DNA of 64,000 nucleotides from Lapidilactobacillus mulanensis (GTDB taxonomy: Bacteria; Bacillota; Bacilli; Lactobacillales; Lactobacillaceae), in assembly GCF_003946215.1 (NCBI RefSeq), contig NZ_RHOW01000008.1, positions 1-64,000 on the forward strand, in the 5' to 3' direction. Both the position numbers and the translations under genes were made by a program. The notes under the pieces are model-generated. The model was not told the DNA's origin, searched no databases, and saw only the letters and a list, made by a program, of their open reading frames with translations. Position 1 is the first letter of the stretch. Every line of letters begins with the position of its first letter. Positions 9,838 through 18,702 of this stretch are shown piece by piece.

Positions 9838-10470
9838 TTATCCCAGCTCTGCCAGCAACAATAAGTTCTGAACTTCAGTCGTTAGATCAAGATAACGAAC
9901 ATGCACACTCTCTGGAACGTTAACCGGTTCCGGAGCGAAACTGAGAATAGACGTGATGCCACACTCAACCAGATAATCTACCACCAGCTGCAGTGCGTGG
10001 CTAGGGACCGTTGAGATCACACCCTTGATCTGCTTAGTTGATAAATCTGCTTGTAAGTCTGCCAACGGCTGAATGATAACATCGTTAATCGTTTCACCAA
10101 TGATTGCAGGATCCGCATCGTAGGCAGTAATAATTTCTAAATTAGGGTTACGGCGGAAGTTGTTGATCAATAATGCTCGGCCTAAATTACCGACGCCGAT
10201 CAACGCCAGTCCCTGGGTTTCATTAACTTCTAAGATCATGCCAAAAATCTCGATCAAATGACCGATATCATAGCCATAACCACTTTTGCCAAGATCGCCG
10301 AAATAGGAAAAATCTCGGCGGATCGTCGTGGGTTCGATCTGTATAATTTTGCCAAGTTGGGCGGACTTGATCCGTTGATAACCATCATCGGCAAGATTAC
10401 AAAGGGTTCGATAATAAATCGGTAAGCGTTCCAAACTCATGCGCGGAATCTTTTTATTTTGCGGTGTCAT
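9838..10470 (-). CDS. rex: redox-sensing transcriptional repressor Rex
   Basis: Rex is a dimeric repressor of fermentative and respiratory genes whose DNA binding is released by NADH. The N-terminal winged helix (about residues 10-80) includes ARRDFSYFG-like recognition sequence (here TTIRRDFSYFG). The Rossmann motif IGVGNLGRAL is at 91-100. The 210-residue length is normal. It sits alone between thiI and the valS leader. Confidence 0.95.
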   Translation of the reverse strand: MTPQNKKIPRMSLERLPIYYRTLCNLADDGYQRIKSAQLGKIIQIEPTTIRRDFSYFGDLGKSGYGYDIGHLIEIFGMILEVNETQGLALIGVGNLGRALLINNFRRNPNLEIITAYDADPAIIGETINDVIIQPLADLQADLSTKQIKGVISTVPSHALQLVVDYLVECGITSILSFAPEPVNVPESVHVRYLDLTTEVQNLLLLAELG

Positions 10471-10516
10471 CGCAATTTACCTCATTTTTGTTAATCAAAT
10501 CACATTTACAGCATAA

Positions 10517-10552
10517 CAAAAAAGCACGCCGTCTGCAAGTAGACGCGTGCTA
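10517..10552 (-). terminator. terminator after thiI
   Basis: On the minus strand the stem GCACGCGTCT / AGACGGCGTGC is followed by TTTTTT. It separates thiI from rex. Confidence 0.85.
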
Positions 10553-10618
10553 ATTTAAAATTGTTTCGTATTTTTTGGACGAAAAGCCTGAGATACTGTT
10601 AATTGGCTAACAAAACAT

Positions 10619-11836
10619 TTAGAGAACAGATTGAATGTCGATTTGATCCGTTGCCAAGAATTCGTCATGGCTATGAATTTCTGTAACTTTAACGCCAGCC
10701 AATGAGCGTGCCATTAAAGCCTCGCCATCAAACATCGATTCATAGAAACGTGACTTCTCCAAATTCGGCTTTGTCTTAGGACGTGGTGGGGCAAAAATCG
10801 TGCAGCAGTCTTCAAATGGCATAATCGATAAATCAAACGTGTCGATTTTTTCGGCAATCGAAATGATCTCGGTCTTGTCCATCGTGGCAACTGGACGAAT
10901 GATCGGCATATTGGTGACGTCGTTGATAGCAACCATGCTCTCAAGCGTTTGTGAAGCCACTTGACCAACAGATTCACCGTTAAAAATCGCTAAGCCCTTA
11001 CGTTGCTCGGCCAATTTGACCGCCAATCGTAACATGAACCGGCGTTGAACGGTCATCAAATAGCCTTCGGGAACGATTCGCTTGACTTCTTCTTGAATTT
11101 CCGTGAATGGTACTTCAATAAACTTGATTGTCCCAACATATGGCGCTAATTTAGCCGTCAATTGCTTGGCCTTAGCGAGTGCACGCTCGGAAGTATATGG
11201 TGGGCTGAAGAAATGAACCATTTCGATTTCAACACCGCGCTTCATCGCTAAATAACCCGCAACTGGCGAGTCGATTCCACCAGATAACATCAGCATTGCT
11301 TTTCCGGCAGTCCCAACTGGTAAACCACCCGCGCCCTTGATCGTTCTGCTTGATAAATAAATGGCATCACGCCGCACTTCGACCCGTAATGTCACGTCAG
11401 GATGTTTCATTTTGGCGGTTAATTCAGGAATATTATCATAGACGGCGTCACCTAATAACAAGTTGATCTGATTCGTATCTAATTCGAAATCATGATCTGA
11501 ACGACGGGTGTCGATTTTAAACGTCTTGGCTTCAGGTACTTGTTCTTGTAACATTTGCAGCGCAGTCGTTTTCATTTGTTCAATATCTTTTTCAATTTTG
11601 ATACTTGGCGAAAAGTTTTGAATGCCGAAAACCTGTGATAATTTCGCGATCACGGCATCTGAATCCGTGCCGTTCAAAGAAATGTGCATCCGATCGCGTT
11701 TGGGATAAATGTGCAGGTCAGGAAAAGCAGCCAAGGCCTTCGTGACATTTCCGTTCAAGCGGCCGATAAATTCACGGCGATTCTTACCCTTAGTTGACAG
11801 TTCGCCGTAACGAACCGTTATTTCTGTATACTTCAT
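10619..11836 (-). CDS. thiI: tRNA 4-thiouridine synthase ThiI
   Basis: ThiI transfers sulfur to U8 of tRNA and can supply thiamine biosynthesis. The order is a ferredoxin-like domain plus THUMP (about residues 1-165) and then an adenylating PP-loop domain with SGGIDS at about 185-190. At 405 residues it lacks the C-terminal rhodanese domain of the E. coli enzyme, as is usual in Firmicutes. I chose the ATG of MKYTEI (AAGGAG 9 bp upstream) over a TTG one codon earlier. It follows the cysteine desulfurase that is its likely sulfur donor. Confidence 0.95.
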   Translation of the reverse strand: MKYTEITVRYGELSTKGKNRREFIGRLNGNVTKALAAFPDLHIYPKRDRMHISLNGTDSDAVIAKLSQVFGIQNFSPSIKIEKDIEQMKTTALQMLQEQVPEAKTFKIDTRRSDHDFELDTNQINLLLGDAVYDNIPELTAKMKHPDVTLRVEVRRDAIYLSSRTIKGAGGLPVGTAGKAMLMLSGGIDSPVAGYLAMKRGVEIEMVHFFSPPYTSERALAKAKQLTAKLAPYVGTIKFIEVPFTEIQEEVKRIVPEGYLMTVQRRFMLRLAVKLAEQRKGLAIFNGESVGQVASQTLESMVAINDVTNMPIIRPVATMDKTEIISIAEKIDTFDLSIMPFEDCCTIFAPPRPKTKPNLEKSRFYESMFDGEALMARSLAGVKVTEIHSHDEFLATDQIDIQSVL

Positions 11837-11928
11837 CAATAATTACTCCTTAACCTGATTGTGGCGACCGTCAATATTCCGACAATAAAAATACGTTTCA
11901 GTTTAACACTTAATCGAAAACAATGCGC

Positions 11929-13080
11929 TCAGCGACGATTCATATGTTGAAACCGCTGATAAACTTTCGGGAACACTTGGATAAACTGGTCAACTTCTGC
12001 GTCAGTATTGGCGTCGTCCAAGCTGATTCGAACCGCACTAGTGGCCAACTTTTCCGGAACTTGCATGGCTTTTAAAGTGCTGGACTCATCACCAGAACGT
12101 GAGGAACAAGCACTGGTCGTCGACAAGTAAATATCTTCCGCCTCCAGGGCGTGAACCGTCGTCTCACCGCGAACACCAGCGATGGCAAAGCAAAGAATAT
12201 GCGGCGCAAAATTGGCATTGAGCGGTGAAAAAATCGTGATATCTGGTAGTGTGCTCAGAAAATCAACCAATTTTTGTTTGAGTGCTAATTCGTGAGCCGC
12301 CTTTTGGGCTTCATCGGTTGTCGCTAACCGCAGCGCTTTGCTCATGGCCGCGATTGCCGGCGTATTCTCAGTGCCGCTACGATGATTCTGTTCCTGACCA
12401 CCGCCCGTGATCAATGTTTCCAGTTGACGACCGCGTTTTGCATAGATAAAACCAACCCCGCGTGGTCCGTGAAACTTATGTGCTGAGAACGTCGCAAAAT
12501 CGACTCGCTCAGGCAAAACATGCGACCATAAACTTTTACCAACACTTTGGACCGCATCCACATGGAAATGAATCGTTGGATATTCTTCCAGAATCTTGGC
12601 GATTTCTTCAATGGGTTGAATTGAACCAATTTCGTTATTAACCGCCATCACCGAAACTAAAACCGTGTCCGGGCGAATTGCGGCTGCGACAGACTCTGGC
12701 GTAACAAAACCGGCTTTAGTCACTGGTAAATAAGTTACGTCCCAACCGAGTTTTTCGAGTTGACGAGCAGAATTGATGACCGCAGGATGCTCGATACTGG
12801 AAACAATGATATGCCGGCCGAACTCACGCTTCGCAATCGCCGTTCCCTTAATGACCCAATTATCACCTTCTGTGCCACCACTGGTGAAATAAATTTCGTC
12901 TGACTGGCAACCCACGATTTCAGCAACTTGTTGGCGCGCAGACTGTAACATCTGCAACGCTCGATCGCCTAAATTATGCAGACTAGAAGGATTCCCCCAA
13001 AAATCATTGGACACTGTTTGATAAGTCTGTAAAACGGTTGGATCAATTTTAGTCGTGGCGCTGTTGTCGAAATAAATCAA
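11929..13080 (-). CDS. cysteine desulfurase (NifS/IscS family), partner of ThiI
   Basis: This PLP enzyme moves sulfur from cysteine to ThiI or another acceptor. The PLP lysine lies in SAHKFHGPRG (about K202) and the catalytic cysteine in STTSACSSRSG (about C325). The reading frame extends 16 codons upstream, but alignment with the family and AAGGAG 8 bp upstream put the start at TTG before IYFDNSATT, giving 383 residues. Adjacency to thiI matches the NifZ-ThiI arrangement of other Firmicutes. Confidence 0.93.
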   Translation of the reverse strand: MIYFDNSATTKIDPTVLQTYQTVSNDFWGNPSSLHNLGDRALQMLQSARQQVAEIVGCQSDEIYFTSGGTEGDNWVIKGTAIAKREFGRHIIVSSIEHPAVINSARQLEKLGWDVTYLPVTKAGFVTPESVAAAIRPDTVLVSVMAVNNEIGSIQPIEEIAKILEEYPTIHFHVDAVQSVGKSLWSHVLPERVDFATFSAHKFHGPRGVGFIYAKRGRQLETLITGGGQEQNHRSGTENTPAIAAMSKALRLATTDEAQKAAHELALKQKLVDFLSTLPDITIFSPLNANFAPHILCFAIAGVRGETTVHALEAEDIYLSTTSACSSRSGDESSTLKAMQVPEKLATSAVRISLDDANTDAEVDQFIQVFPKVYQRFQHMNRR

Positions 13081-13320
13081 AAGTAAGACTCCTTTTAAAA
13101 GTAAATTGTCGCTGAGAAAATCAACCACAAATCATGCTGAAATAATATGAAAGTTACAAATTGACTCCGGAATTAAATAACCCCGTTGATAAAATTGATA
13201 AATCAAAACAACCTGAATATTATCAACGAATAGACCCACAAAATCAACTGATGTGTCCCGCGCGTGTTGCAAATTCTTGACTGCCAGGTGAAAAATAATT
13301 TTCTGAAAAACTTTTAATAC

Positions 13321-13329
13321 ATTGTACCA
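13321..13329 (-). promoter_or_regulatory. extended -10 promoter for the cysteine desulfurase
   Basis: On the minus strand TGGTACAAT is an extended -10, giving a leader of about 240 bases before the TTG start. The leader (13081-13315) has no riboswitch I recognise. Confidence 0.45.
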
Positions 13330-13387
13330 CGATTCTTGTTGTTTGTTCGCTGTAAATCGAGACAGTCTTTGGAGCGATTGAAGAAAG

Positions 13388-13424
13388 AAAAAAATAACCT
13401 TATCGAATTCGACAAGATTATTTT
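13388..13424 (-). terminator. terminator after ezrA
   Basis: On the minus strand the stem AATAATCTTGTCG / CGATAAGGTTATT has an AATT loop and is followed by TTTTTTC. Confidence 0.85.
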
Positions 13425-13440
13425 GAAACGCGATTCATTT

Positions 13441-15183
13441 TTATTCCATTGGGGCTTCTGGTGCGGCATCCAAATCGGAATCCGCATTGTAATACGAAGC
13501 TTCGATCCGCTTGAATGAACCGGGTTCGATTTGATCTAACGCTGTTGCAATGGTATCCAGCGAAACTTGATAATTGAATTCTTGACTGTAGATCCGCTTA
13601 GATTCGGCAGCCGCGCCGGCCAAAGTTTCATTGCCATAAGTATATCGATTCGCATACTGCAAGGCTTGTTCAGTCAACACAGCCGCATCTTTCATATCCT
13701 TGGCTTTTTGCGTCAACGTATTCAGATCTTCTTGGGTCATGATCAATTGTTTCGTGATATCTTCAATATTGATCTGAACCTGATTTAGATTATCATCCAA
13801 TTTGGCGACTTCTTCACGAACCATTGCGAAATAATCGGTGAAATCTTTCGGTAAGCCAGGCAAATGTGCTTGCTCAACATCGCGTTGAATATTCTTCAAG
13901 TCGATTTCAAATTGAGTAACACCTTGTTTAGCAACCTTTTCACCTTCGAATAGACCAGACACGCTATCATTGATCTGATATTGTTTCTGTTCTAACTCGC
14001 CCAAACGCTTGGCAATCGCTTCAAAGCTATCAAACGTTTCGGTATAAATGGCTTGGTGATCGGCAATATCTTGAACTTTACGGTCAAATTCTTTTTGCAT
14101 GTCGGCAATTTCGGATTGCATTTGCCGAGCATCTTCTAATTCATTATGAGTTAATACATAGCTTTGATTCAAATGATCCAATGACATGATCAAATTAGTG
14201 ACCTGCACGCTAGAATGATTGAGATATTCGGCGGCCTCTTTTTGAATCTTGGCGACTTTCTTCTTAGCGTCCAATTCGTTTTGCAAACGATCATAGAGTT
14301 CATCTATGGATTTGACAATACTCTTATTATTCTGCTCAACAACTTGTAACTCAAGCTTGCCCAAAGCTGTCAACGTCACCGCGATCTTGTTGTGAACTAA
14401 CGCGATGCTCTCCAGGATTCCAGGATCAGCAAAGCTATAATGCTCAGTCCGCATTTTTTCAAAAAAGGTCTTAATCTCAGATAATTGATCTGGAAATTCG
14501 GTGATCAATTCATGATAACGAGGTGGAATCCGTTTCAAAACGTCCGACAAAATGTTGAGCTTCTTCGCGATGTCAGCCAAAACTTGCTTGGCTTCCAAAT
14601 GATCGCCGGCACTCGTTAATTTGCGAACCGTCTCGAATTGCTTGTCAACATCGCTCAAACGATCCTCGAATTCGTCAACAGAATCACCATAATCAAACGA
14701 CTTGGTCAAAACTTCCTTGCGCATCTCACGATATTGCTCGGAAAGTTTCTCGCCTTGAATCTTATTCTGCTCGCTACTCTTGACCAACTGATCCAATGAA
14801 TCGATCACATCTTGACTGTCAGACTGCGTTTCTTTCAACTGCTGTTCTGAAGTCGTGATCAACTTGTCTGATGAAAAAATCTTAAAATTTTGGTTTGCTT
14901 TTTCGGCATCAAACATATTTTGGTAAAGTTTACCAAACTTGTTATTGATCAAATCATAATAAGCCCCACGCCATTTTTCCAAGCTTTTATGACTTTCACC
15001 AGTCAAATTCATCGCATCCAATTGCTCGATGGTCTTGTAAATCGGCTGGCTCGTCATCGCTTCGAAATCTTCGTTCAGTTTATTGATTTTCTTCTCATTT
15101 TGACTCCGTCGCACCGCAGCATAAAGCGCTGCAGCAAGCACGATGATCAAAATCCCTAAAATAATAAAAATCCAACTTTGCAC
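13441..15183 (-). CDS. ezrA: septation ring formation regulator EzrA
   Basis: EzrA restrains FtsZ assembly away from midcell and joins the divisome. It has an N-terminal transmembrane helix (about residues 3-23) with a short outside stretch, then a cytoplasmic body of about 550 residues of heptad-rich coiled coils built from spectrin-like repeats. The 580-residue length is normal. The start is GTG behind AGGGGTG. An extended -10 promoter lies upstream. Confidence 0.94.
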   Translation of the reverse strand: MQSWIFIILGILIIVLAAALYAAVRRSQNEKKINKLNEDFEAMTSQPIYKTIEQLDAMNLTGESHKSLEKWRGAYYDLINNKFGKLYQNMFDAEKANQNFKIFSSDKLITTSEQQLKETQSDSQDVIDSLDQLVKSSEQNKIQGEKLSEQYREMRKEVLTKSFDYGDSVDEFEDRLSDVDKQFETVRKLTSAGDHLEAKQVLADIAKKLNILSDVLKRIPPRYHELITEFPDQLSEIKTFFEKMRTEHYSFADPGILESIALVHNKIAVTLTALGKLELQVVEQNNKSIVKSIDELYDRLQNELDAKKKVAKIQKEAAEYLNHSSVQVTNLIMSLDHLNQSYVLTHNELEDARQMQSEIADMQKEFDRKVQDIADHQAIYTETFDSFEAIAKRLGELEQKQYQINDSVSGLFEGEKVAKQGVTQFEIDLKNIQRDVEQAHLPGLPKDFTDYFAMVREEVAKLDDNLNQVQINIEDITKQLIMTQEDLNTLTQKAKDMKDAAVLTEQALQYANRYTYGNETLAGAAAESKRIYSQEFNYQVSLDTIATALDQIEPGSFKRIEASYYNADSDLDAAPEAPME

Positions 15184-15257
15184 AATAAGTACACCCCTAC
15201 AAACAAAATACTTGCAACTGCTTTCAAAGTAATGTAATAAAACATCTGTTAGTTAGA

Positions 15258-15266
15258 ATTATAGCA
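15258..15266 (-). promoter_or_regulatory. ezrA promoter, extended -10
   Basis: On the minus strand TGCTATAAT (TATAAT at 15263-15258) lies about 75 bp upstream of the GTG start of ezrA. No good -35 is seen. Confidence 0.6.
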
Positions 15267-15337
15267 GATTTACGCAACAGTCCAAGACGAACAACGGGAA
15301 AATATAAATTATTTAAGGTTAATTTAACAAGCTGCGG

Positions 15338-15575
15338 AGAAAGATGGGTTGAAAGCAATGACTAAATCGGCAATAACTAAAATCTTGGTTTTAAGATTTA
15401 AGTTATTGTCATTTAGACAGTGCTTTCAATCTTTCGAAGCGCGATTATACTGCGAAAGATCACGGGTTGGCAGTGAGCATTAACTCTAACTAATGCCTAA
15501 ATTTGCTTTTAAATTTTGGCATTAGTTAAGTTAAGCGGAACTGACAGTGATCTTGAGCGCATTTAAGCTGCGAGT
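15338..15575 (+). repeat. two-hairpin structured element, copy 1
   Basis: This is a candidate structured RNA or DNA element. Hairpin 1 (about 15342-15436) pairs AAAGAT and TGAAAGCA with TGCTTTCA and ATCTTT, has an internal loop ATGAC/GACAG, and then a long stem ending in AAAATCTTGGTTTTAAGATTT. A linker GCGCGATTATACTGC follows. Hairpin 2 (about 15456-15554) pairs AAGATCAC with GTGATCTT and CAGT with ACTG, with the internal loop GAGCAT/AGCGGA and a long apical stem. The other copy at 61846-62096 keeps the loops but has different, still complementary stems. It lies upstream of the msrC promoter and divergent from ezrA. Confidence 0.7.
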
Positions 15576-15597
15576 CAACACGCTTTTATAAACATTG

Positions 15598-15606
15598 TGG
15601 TATGAT
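15598..15606 (+). promoter_or_regulatory. msrC promoter, extended -10
   Basis: TGGTATGAT is an extended -10 about 30 bp upstream of the msrC start. It places the structured element upstream of, not inside, the msrC leader. Confidence 0.5.
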
Positions 15607-15636
15607 AAAACAAATTATTTGATCAAGGAGATCATT

Positions 15637-16101
15637 ATGGACGACTTAATTTTGCAACAATTTGATGCCATCTTTGCTGACCCAGAATACCAAACCGATA
15701 ATTCGGTCGCGATTCTCGCCAACAGTAGTGCGTTGATCAATCAGCTGGTGCCCGACTTGAATTGGGCGGGCTTCTATTTGTGGAACGAGGCACATCAACA
15801 GCTTGAACTCGGCCCCTTCCAAGGAAAAATTGCTTGTTCAAATATTGCCTCTGCAACCGGTGTTTGTGGAACAGCATACGCGCAACAACAGTCCGTGCGA
15901 GTTACGAACGTGCATGAATTCTCCGGGCATATCGCCTGCGACGCCGCAACAAATTCAGAGCTGGTGATTCCGCTGACCATTGGTGACCAACGACTTGGCG
16001 TTTTAGATCTCGATTCACCGAAACTCGCCCGTTTTTCGGCAACCGACCAAGCCATTTTAGAACAATTAGCCACAAAAATCGCCACGATGATTGCGAACTG
16101 A
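15637..16101 (+). CDS. msrC: free methionine-(R)-sulfoxide reductase, GAF-domain type
   Basis: This enzyme reduces free methionine-R-sulfoxide and so repairs oxidised methionine. It is a single GAF domain of 154 residues. Cysteines at 67, 77 and 101 have the same spacing (10 and 24) as C84, C94 and C118 of E. coli fRMsr and lie in the conserved contexts IACSNI, GVCGTA and GHIACD. The start is ATG behind AAGGAG; an upstream TTG/ATG extension lacks support. It is monocistronic and ends before a bidirectional terminator. Confidence 0.93.
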   Translation: MDDLILQQFDAIFADPEYQTDNSVAILANSSALINQLVPDLNWAGFYLWNEAHQQLELGPFQGKIACSNIASATGVCGTAYAQQQSVRVTNVHEFSGHIACDAATNSELVIPLTIGDQRLGVLDLDSPKLARFSATDQAILEQLATKIATMIAN

Positions 16102-16245
16102 TTGCCTAAAGTAATGAGCCACCTGCAGGATCGCCGATTTTGCCAAATCGACTATCCCCAATCCGTTTCAGCAAATCCATTTCGCCAAATCGATAGCTGT
16201 TTTTATTTATTTGCAAGAATTCATTTTTTGCTGTTGATACGTTAA

Positions 16246-16278
16246 AAAGTCGGCCTGAAATCGGCCGACTTTTTTGAT
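16246..16278. terminator. bidirectional terminator
   Basis: The stem AAAGTCGGCC-TGAAAT-CGGCCGACTTTTTT has T-runs on both strands. It serves msrC on the plus strand. The bases 16102-16245 hold two imperfect copies of GCCAAATCGA and no gene. Confidence 0.85.
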
Positions 16279-16319
16279 CCCGTTTTAATTAACGCACCCT
16301 TATTTTGATCACTGTTTGC

Positions 16320-16356
16320 ACAAAAAAAGCCGTTAATCTGCAACGGCTTTTTTTCA
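16320..16356 (-). terminator. terminator after pgsA
   Basis: The stem AAAAGCCGTT-GCAGATTAACGGC-type pairing (AGCCGTTaatctgcAACGGCT) has T-runs on both sides and directly follows the pgsA stop on the minus strand. Confidence 0.85.
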
Positions 16357-16941
16357 TTAATTATTCGTATCCTTGAACACGTCGCGACCCTTGACAAAGT
16401 AATCGACGCCGGAGTATATCGTGAAGAACAGGCAAATGTATAACAAGATCGACCCGATCGGTATTGAGATTGCCGTGAAGAAAACATCGTTGAGCAATAA
16501 GAATACGATCGACAACATTTGCGTCGTCGTCTTGATCTTGCCTGGCATTGCGGCGGCCATGACTTGACCATCCTGTTCAACGATCAGCAGGCGCAATCCG
16601 GTCACAGCTAATTCACGACAGACAATGATTGCAACGACCCAAGCCGGTGCTTTGCCTAGGCTGACGAGAAAAATAAAGGCCGTCATGACTAACATTTTAT
16701 CTGCTAATGGATCGGCAAACTTACCAAAATTAGTCACCAAATGATCCTTCCGGGCAATTTTACCATCCAGCAAGTCTGTTAACGATGCCACGATGAAGAC
16801 AATTGCAGCGATCAACTGAGGCACAGGAATATCGGCGCCACCAATTGTAACTTGTCCCCACTGCCACTCAACCGCGAGTAACAAAATGAAAACAGGAATC
16901 AAAATCATTCGAAAAACGGTTAACTTATTCGGTAAATTCAT
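16357..16941 (-). CDS. pgsA: CDP-diacylglycerol-glycerol-3-phosphate 3-phosphatidyltransferase
   Basis: PgsA makes phosphatidylglycerol phosphate, the committed step to anionic phospholipids. The CDP-alcohol phosphotransferase signature DGxxARx8Gx3Dx3D is complete: D59, G60, A63, R64, G73, D77, D81. Four to six membrane helices are predicted. The 194-residue length is normal. It is 18 bp downstream of the rodZ-like gene. In many lactobacilli cinA-recA follows pgsA; here a terminator follows and recA is not in the window. Confidence 0.95.
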   Translation of the reverse strand: MNLPNKLTVFRMILIPVFILLLAVEWQWGQVTIGGADIPVPQLIAAIVFIVASLTDLLDGKIARKDHLVTNFGKFADPLADKMLVMTAFIFLVSLGKAPAWVVAIIVCRELAVTGLRLLIVEQDGQVMAAAMPGKIKTTTQMLSIVFLLLNDVFFTAISIPIGSILLYICLFFTIYSGVDYFVKGRDVFKDTNN

Positions 16942-16959
16942 TGCTTAATAACCACCCAA

Positions 16960-17835
16960 TTATTCAGAATCGCTAGAAGATTCGATATTAAACGTGTATG
17001 TCTGTACGACAGAGGTTGAACTTCGCAACGAGACGTCTTTATTGTTGATCTTCAGACTGATCTCTGGTGCATTACCAGTTTGTACCTTGATCGAAGTGAC
17101 ATCGGAACTCAACGCCACGTCATGTGACTCACCAGAAGACAACGTACTCTGCCAACTATCACCAGTTCCACCAGTTAAAGTGACCATCACCCAGACACGG
17201 CCGGTTGCATTCAAGGTCAATTTGCTATCACTTGCAGGCAAATGTTTGATCGTGAAAGTATTGGTGCTGCTATCATCCTGTGAAATCGCCAGGCTAGACT
17301 TCTTAGAAGAACTTTTCGAGCTCTTCGAACTAGACTTCTTGGAAGAAGATTTCTGACTTGATGAGCTACTAGATGATTTCGACGAAACGACCTGTGAACT
17401 TTCATCCGGAATTTGTGTCTTCGGCTGACTAGCCACGCGAACCGCATAAAAATATAAACTGGCGATCACGATCAAAGCGACTAAACCAATGATGATCTTG
17501 CCCAGATTGTCACGAAACCAACCACCAATAGAATGATTGTCTTCATGTAAAGCACGCGTTTTATTTTCAATTGAATTTTCAGCATAATCTGTGGGCTGAG
17601 TTTCAGGAATAATATCATGATACTCATCCAGCAGATCGGCACTGTCTAACCCAACGGTTTCAGCATACTGTTTAATAAATGCACGCACATAAAAGTCACC
17701 GGGAAGTTGATCAAAATTGCCTTCCTCGATCGCAATCAGATAGCGTTTCTGTATTTTAGTTATTTGTTGAAGATCATCTAAGGTGTACCCTTTCTCAATT
17801 CGAGCACTCCGTAATCTCTTACCTACATTGTCCAT
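16960..17835 (-). CDS. RodZ-like helix-turn-helix membrane protein
   Basis: The protein resembles the Firmicute RodZ/YmfM family that links MreB to the wall-synthesis machinery. It has an N-terminal HTH domain (about residues 1-65), a transmembrane helix (about 112-132), a low-complexity Ser/Lys linker (about 145-185) and a C-terminal extracytoplasmic beta domain of the DUF4115 type. Position between the SDR gene and pgsA is the conserved context. In 291 residues no enzymatic motif is seen. Confidence 0.88.
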   Translation of the reverse strand: MDNVGKRLRSARIEKGYTLDDLQQITKIQKRYLIAIEEGNFDQLPGDFYVRAFIKQYAETVGLDSADLLDEYHDIIPETQPTDYAENSIENKTRALHEDNHSIGGWFRDNLGKIIIGLVALIVIASLYFYAVRVASQPKTQIPDESSQVVSSKSSSSSSSQKSSSKKSSSKSSKSSSKKSSLAISQDDSSTNTFTIKHLPASDSKLTLNATGRVWVMVTLTGGTGDSWQSTLSSGESHDVALSSDVTSIKVQTGNAPEISLKINNKDVSLRSSTSVVQTYTFNIESSSDSE

Positions 17836-17964
17836 TTAAAATTCACCACCAACTATTATCGTAATCATTATATCATAACCCAGTTGGCCGACCAATTAAG
17901 ATTATCTTATTATTGGCCGACTTTCTGAAATTTTTTCCAGCGATAACCTATTACTTTAATTTAA

Positions 17965-18702
17965 CTACTTCAGCCAGCCGCCATCAACATAAAGGGTCTG
18001 ACCCGTTAAATAATCGGCAGAAGGCGCCAACAAATGGGCTACCCAAATTGCGATTTCTTCTGGATGTGCCAAACGTCCGACGGGAATTTCCGCCTTCAAG
18101 TCGTCTAGATCACTTTCAGAAAATTCGGCGTTCATTTGCGTATCAACTGCGCCAGGGGCGATCACGTTAACCGTTAGGCCATTTGCCGCCACTTCGCGTG
18201 CGTAGGCGTTGACAAAACTAGACTGCGCGCCTTTGACAGAACTGTAAGCCACTTCCATCGCGCTGCCCACGCCACCATAAATCGAACCGATCAAAACGAT
18301 TCGCGCGTGTTCATGATGCTGCAAGTGCGCTTGGGCGGCCTTGATCAGGCTCATCGGCGTCAGCAAGTGAAGCTGAAATAAATTGAGGGTATCTTGAGCC
18401 GTCGTTTCGGCAAACAACCGGTAAGTCGTCGTTCCTTGCGCGAAAACCAGCGCCTGATAATCACCGCAGTCCAATAATAGCTTTTGGAAATCTTGATCAG
18501 GTTGACAAAAGTCCATTTGCAAGGTTTGAAATTCTTGCCGTGGATATTTCTGACTCAGTTCTGATAAACCAGCCGAAACAACGTCCTCGTGATGAAAATA
18601 CTGCATCACCAACGACCAGCCATCTGCCGCCAATTGTTGACAAGTTGCCTGACCAATATTGCCAGACGCACCGAAGACAATGGCTCGTTTAAATGCCGTC
18701 AT
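17965..18702 (-). CDS. short-chain dehydrogenase/reductase (YmfI-like)
   Basis: This is a classical SDR of about 245 residues. It has an N-terminal Rossmann glycine motif GASGNIGQ, the catalytic YSSVKGAQ-type Tyr-x3-Lys (in VAYSSVKG), and a C-terminal YLTGQTLYVDGGW segment. The substrate is unknown; the conserved neighbours (M16 peptidase homologues, rodZ, pgsA) suggest an envelope-related role by association only. I chose ATG before TAFKRA with AAGGAG 11 bp upstream; an upstream GTG overlaps that site. The start lies inside the end of the ymfH-like gene. Confidence 0.85.
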   Translation of the reverse strand: MTAFKRAIVFGASGNIGQATCQQLAADGWSLVMQYFHHEDVVSAGLSELSQKYPRQEFQTLQMDFCQPDQDFQKLLLDCGDYQALVFAQGTTTYRLFAETTAQDTLNLFQLHLLTPMSLIKAAQAHLQHHEHARIVLIGSIYGGVGSAMEVAYSSVKGAQSSFVNAYAREVAANGLTVNVIAPGAVDTQMNAEFSESDLDDLKAEIPVGRLAHPEEIAIWVAHLLAPSADYLTGQTLYVDGGWLK

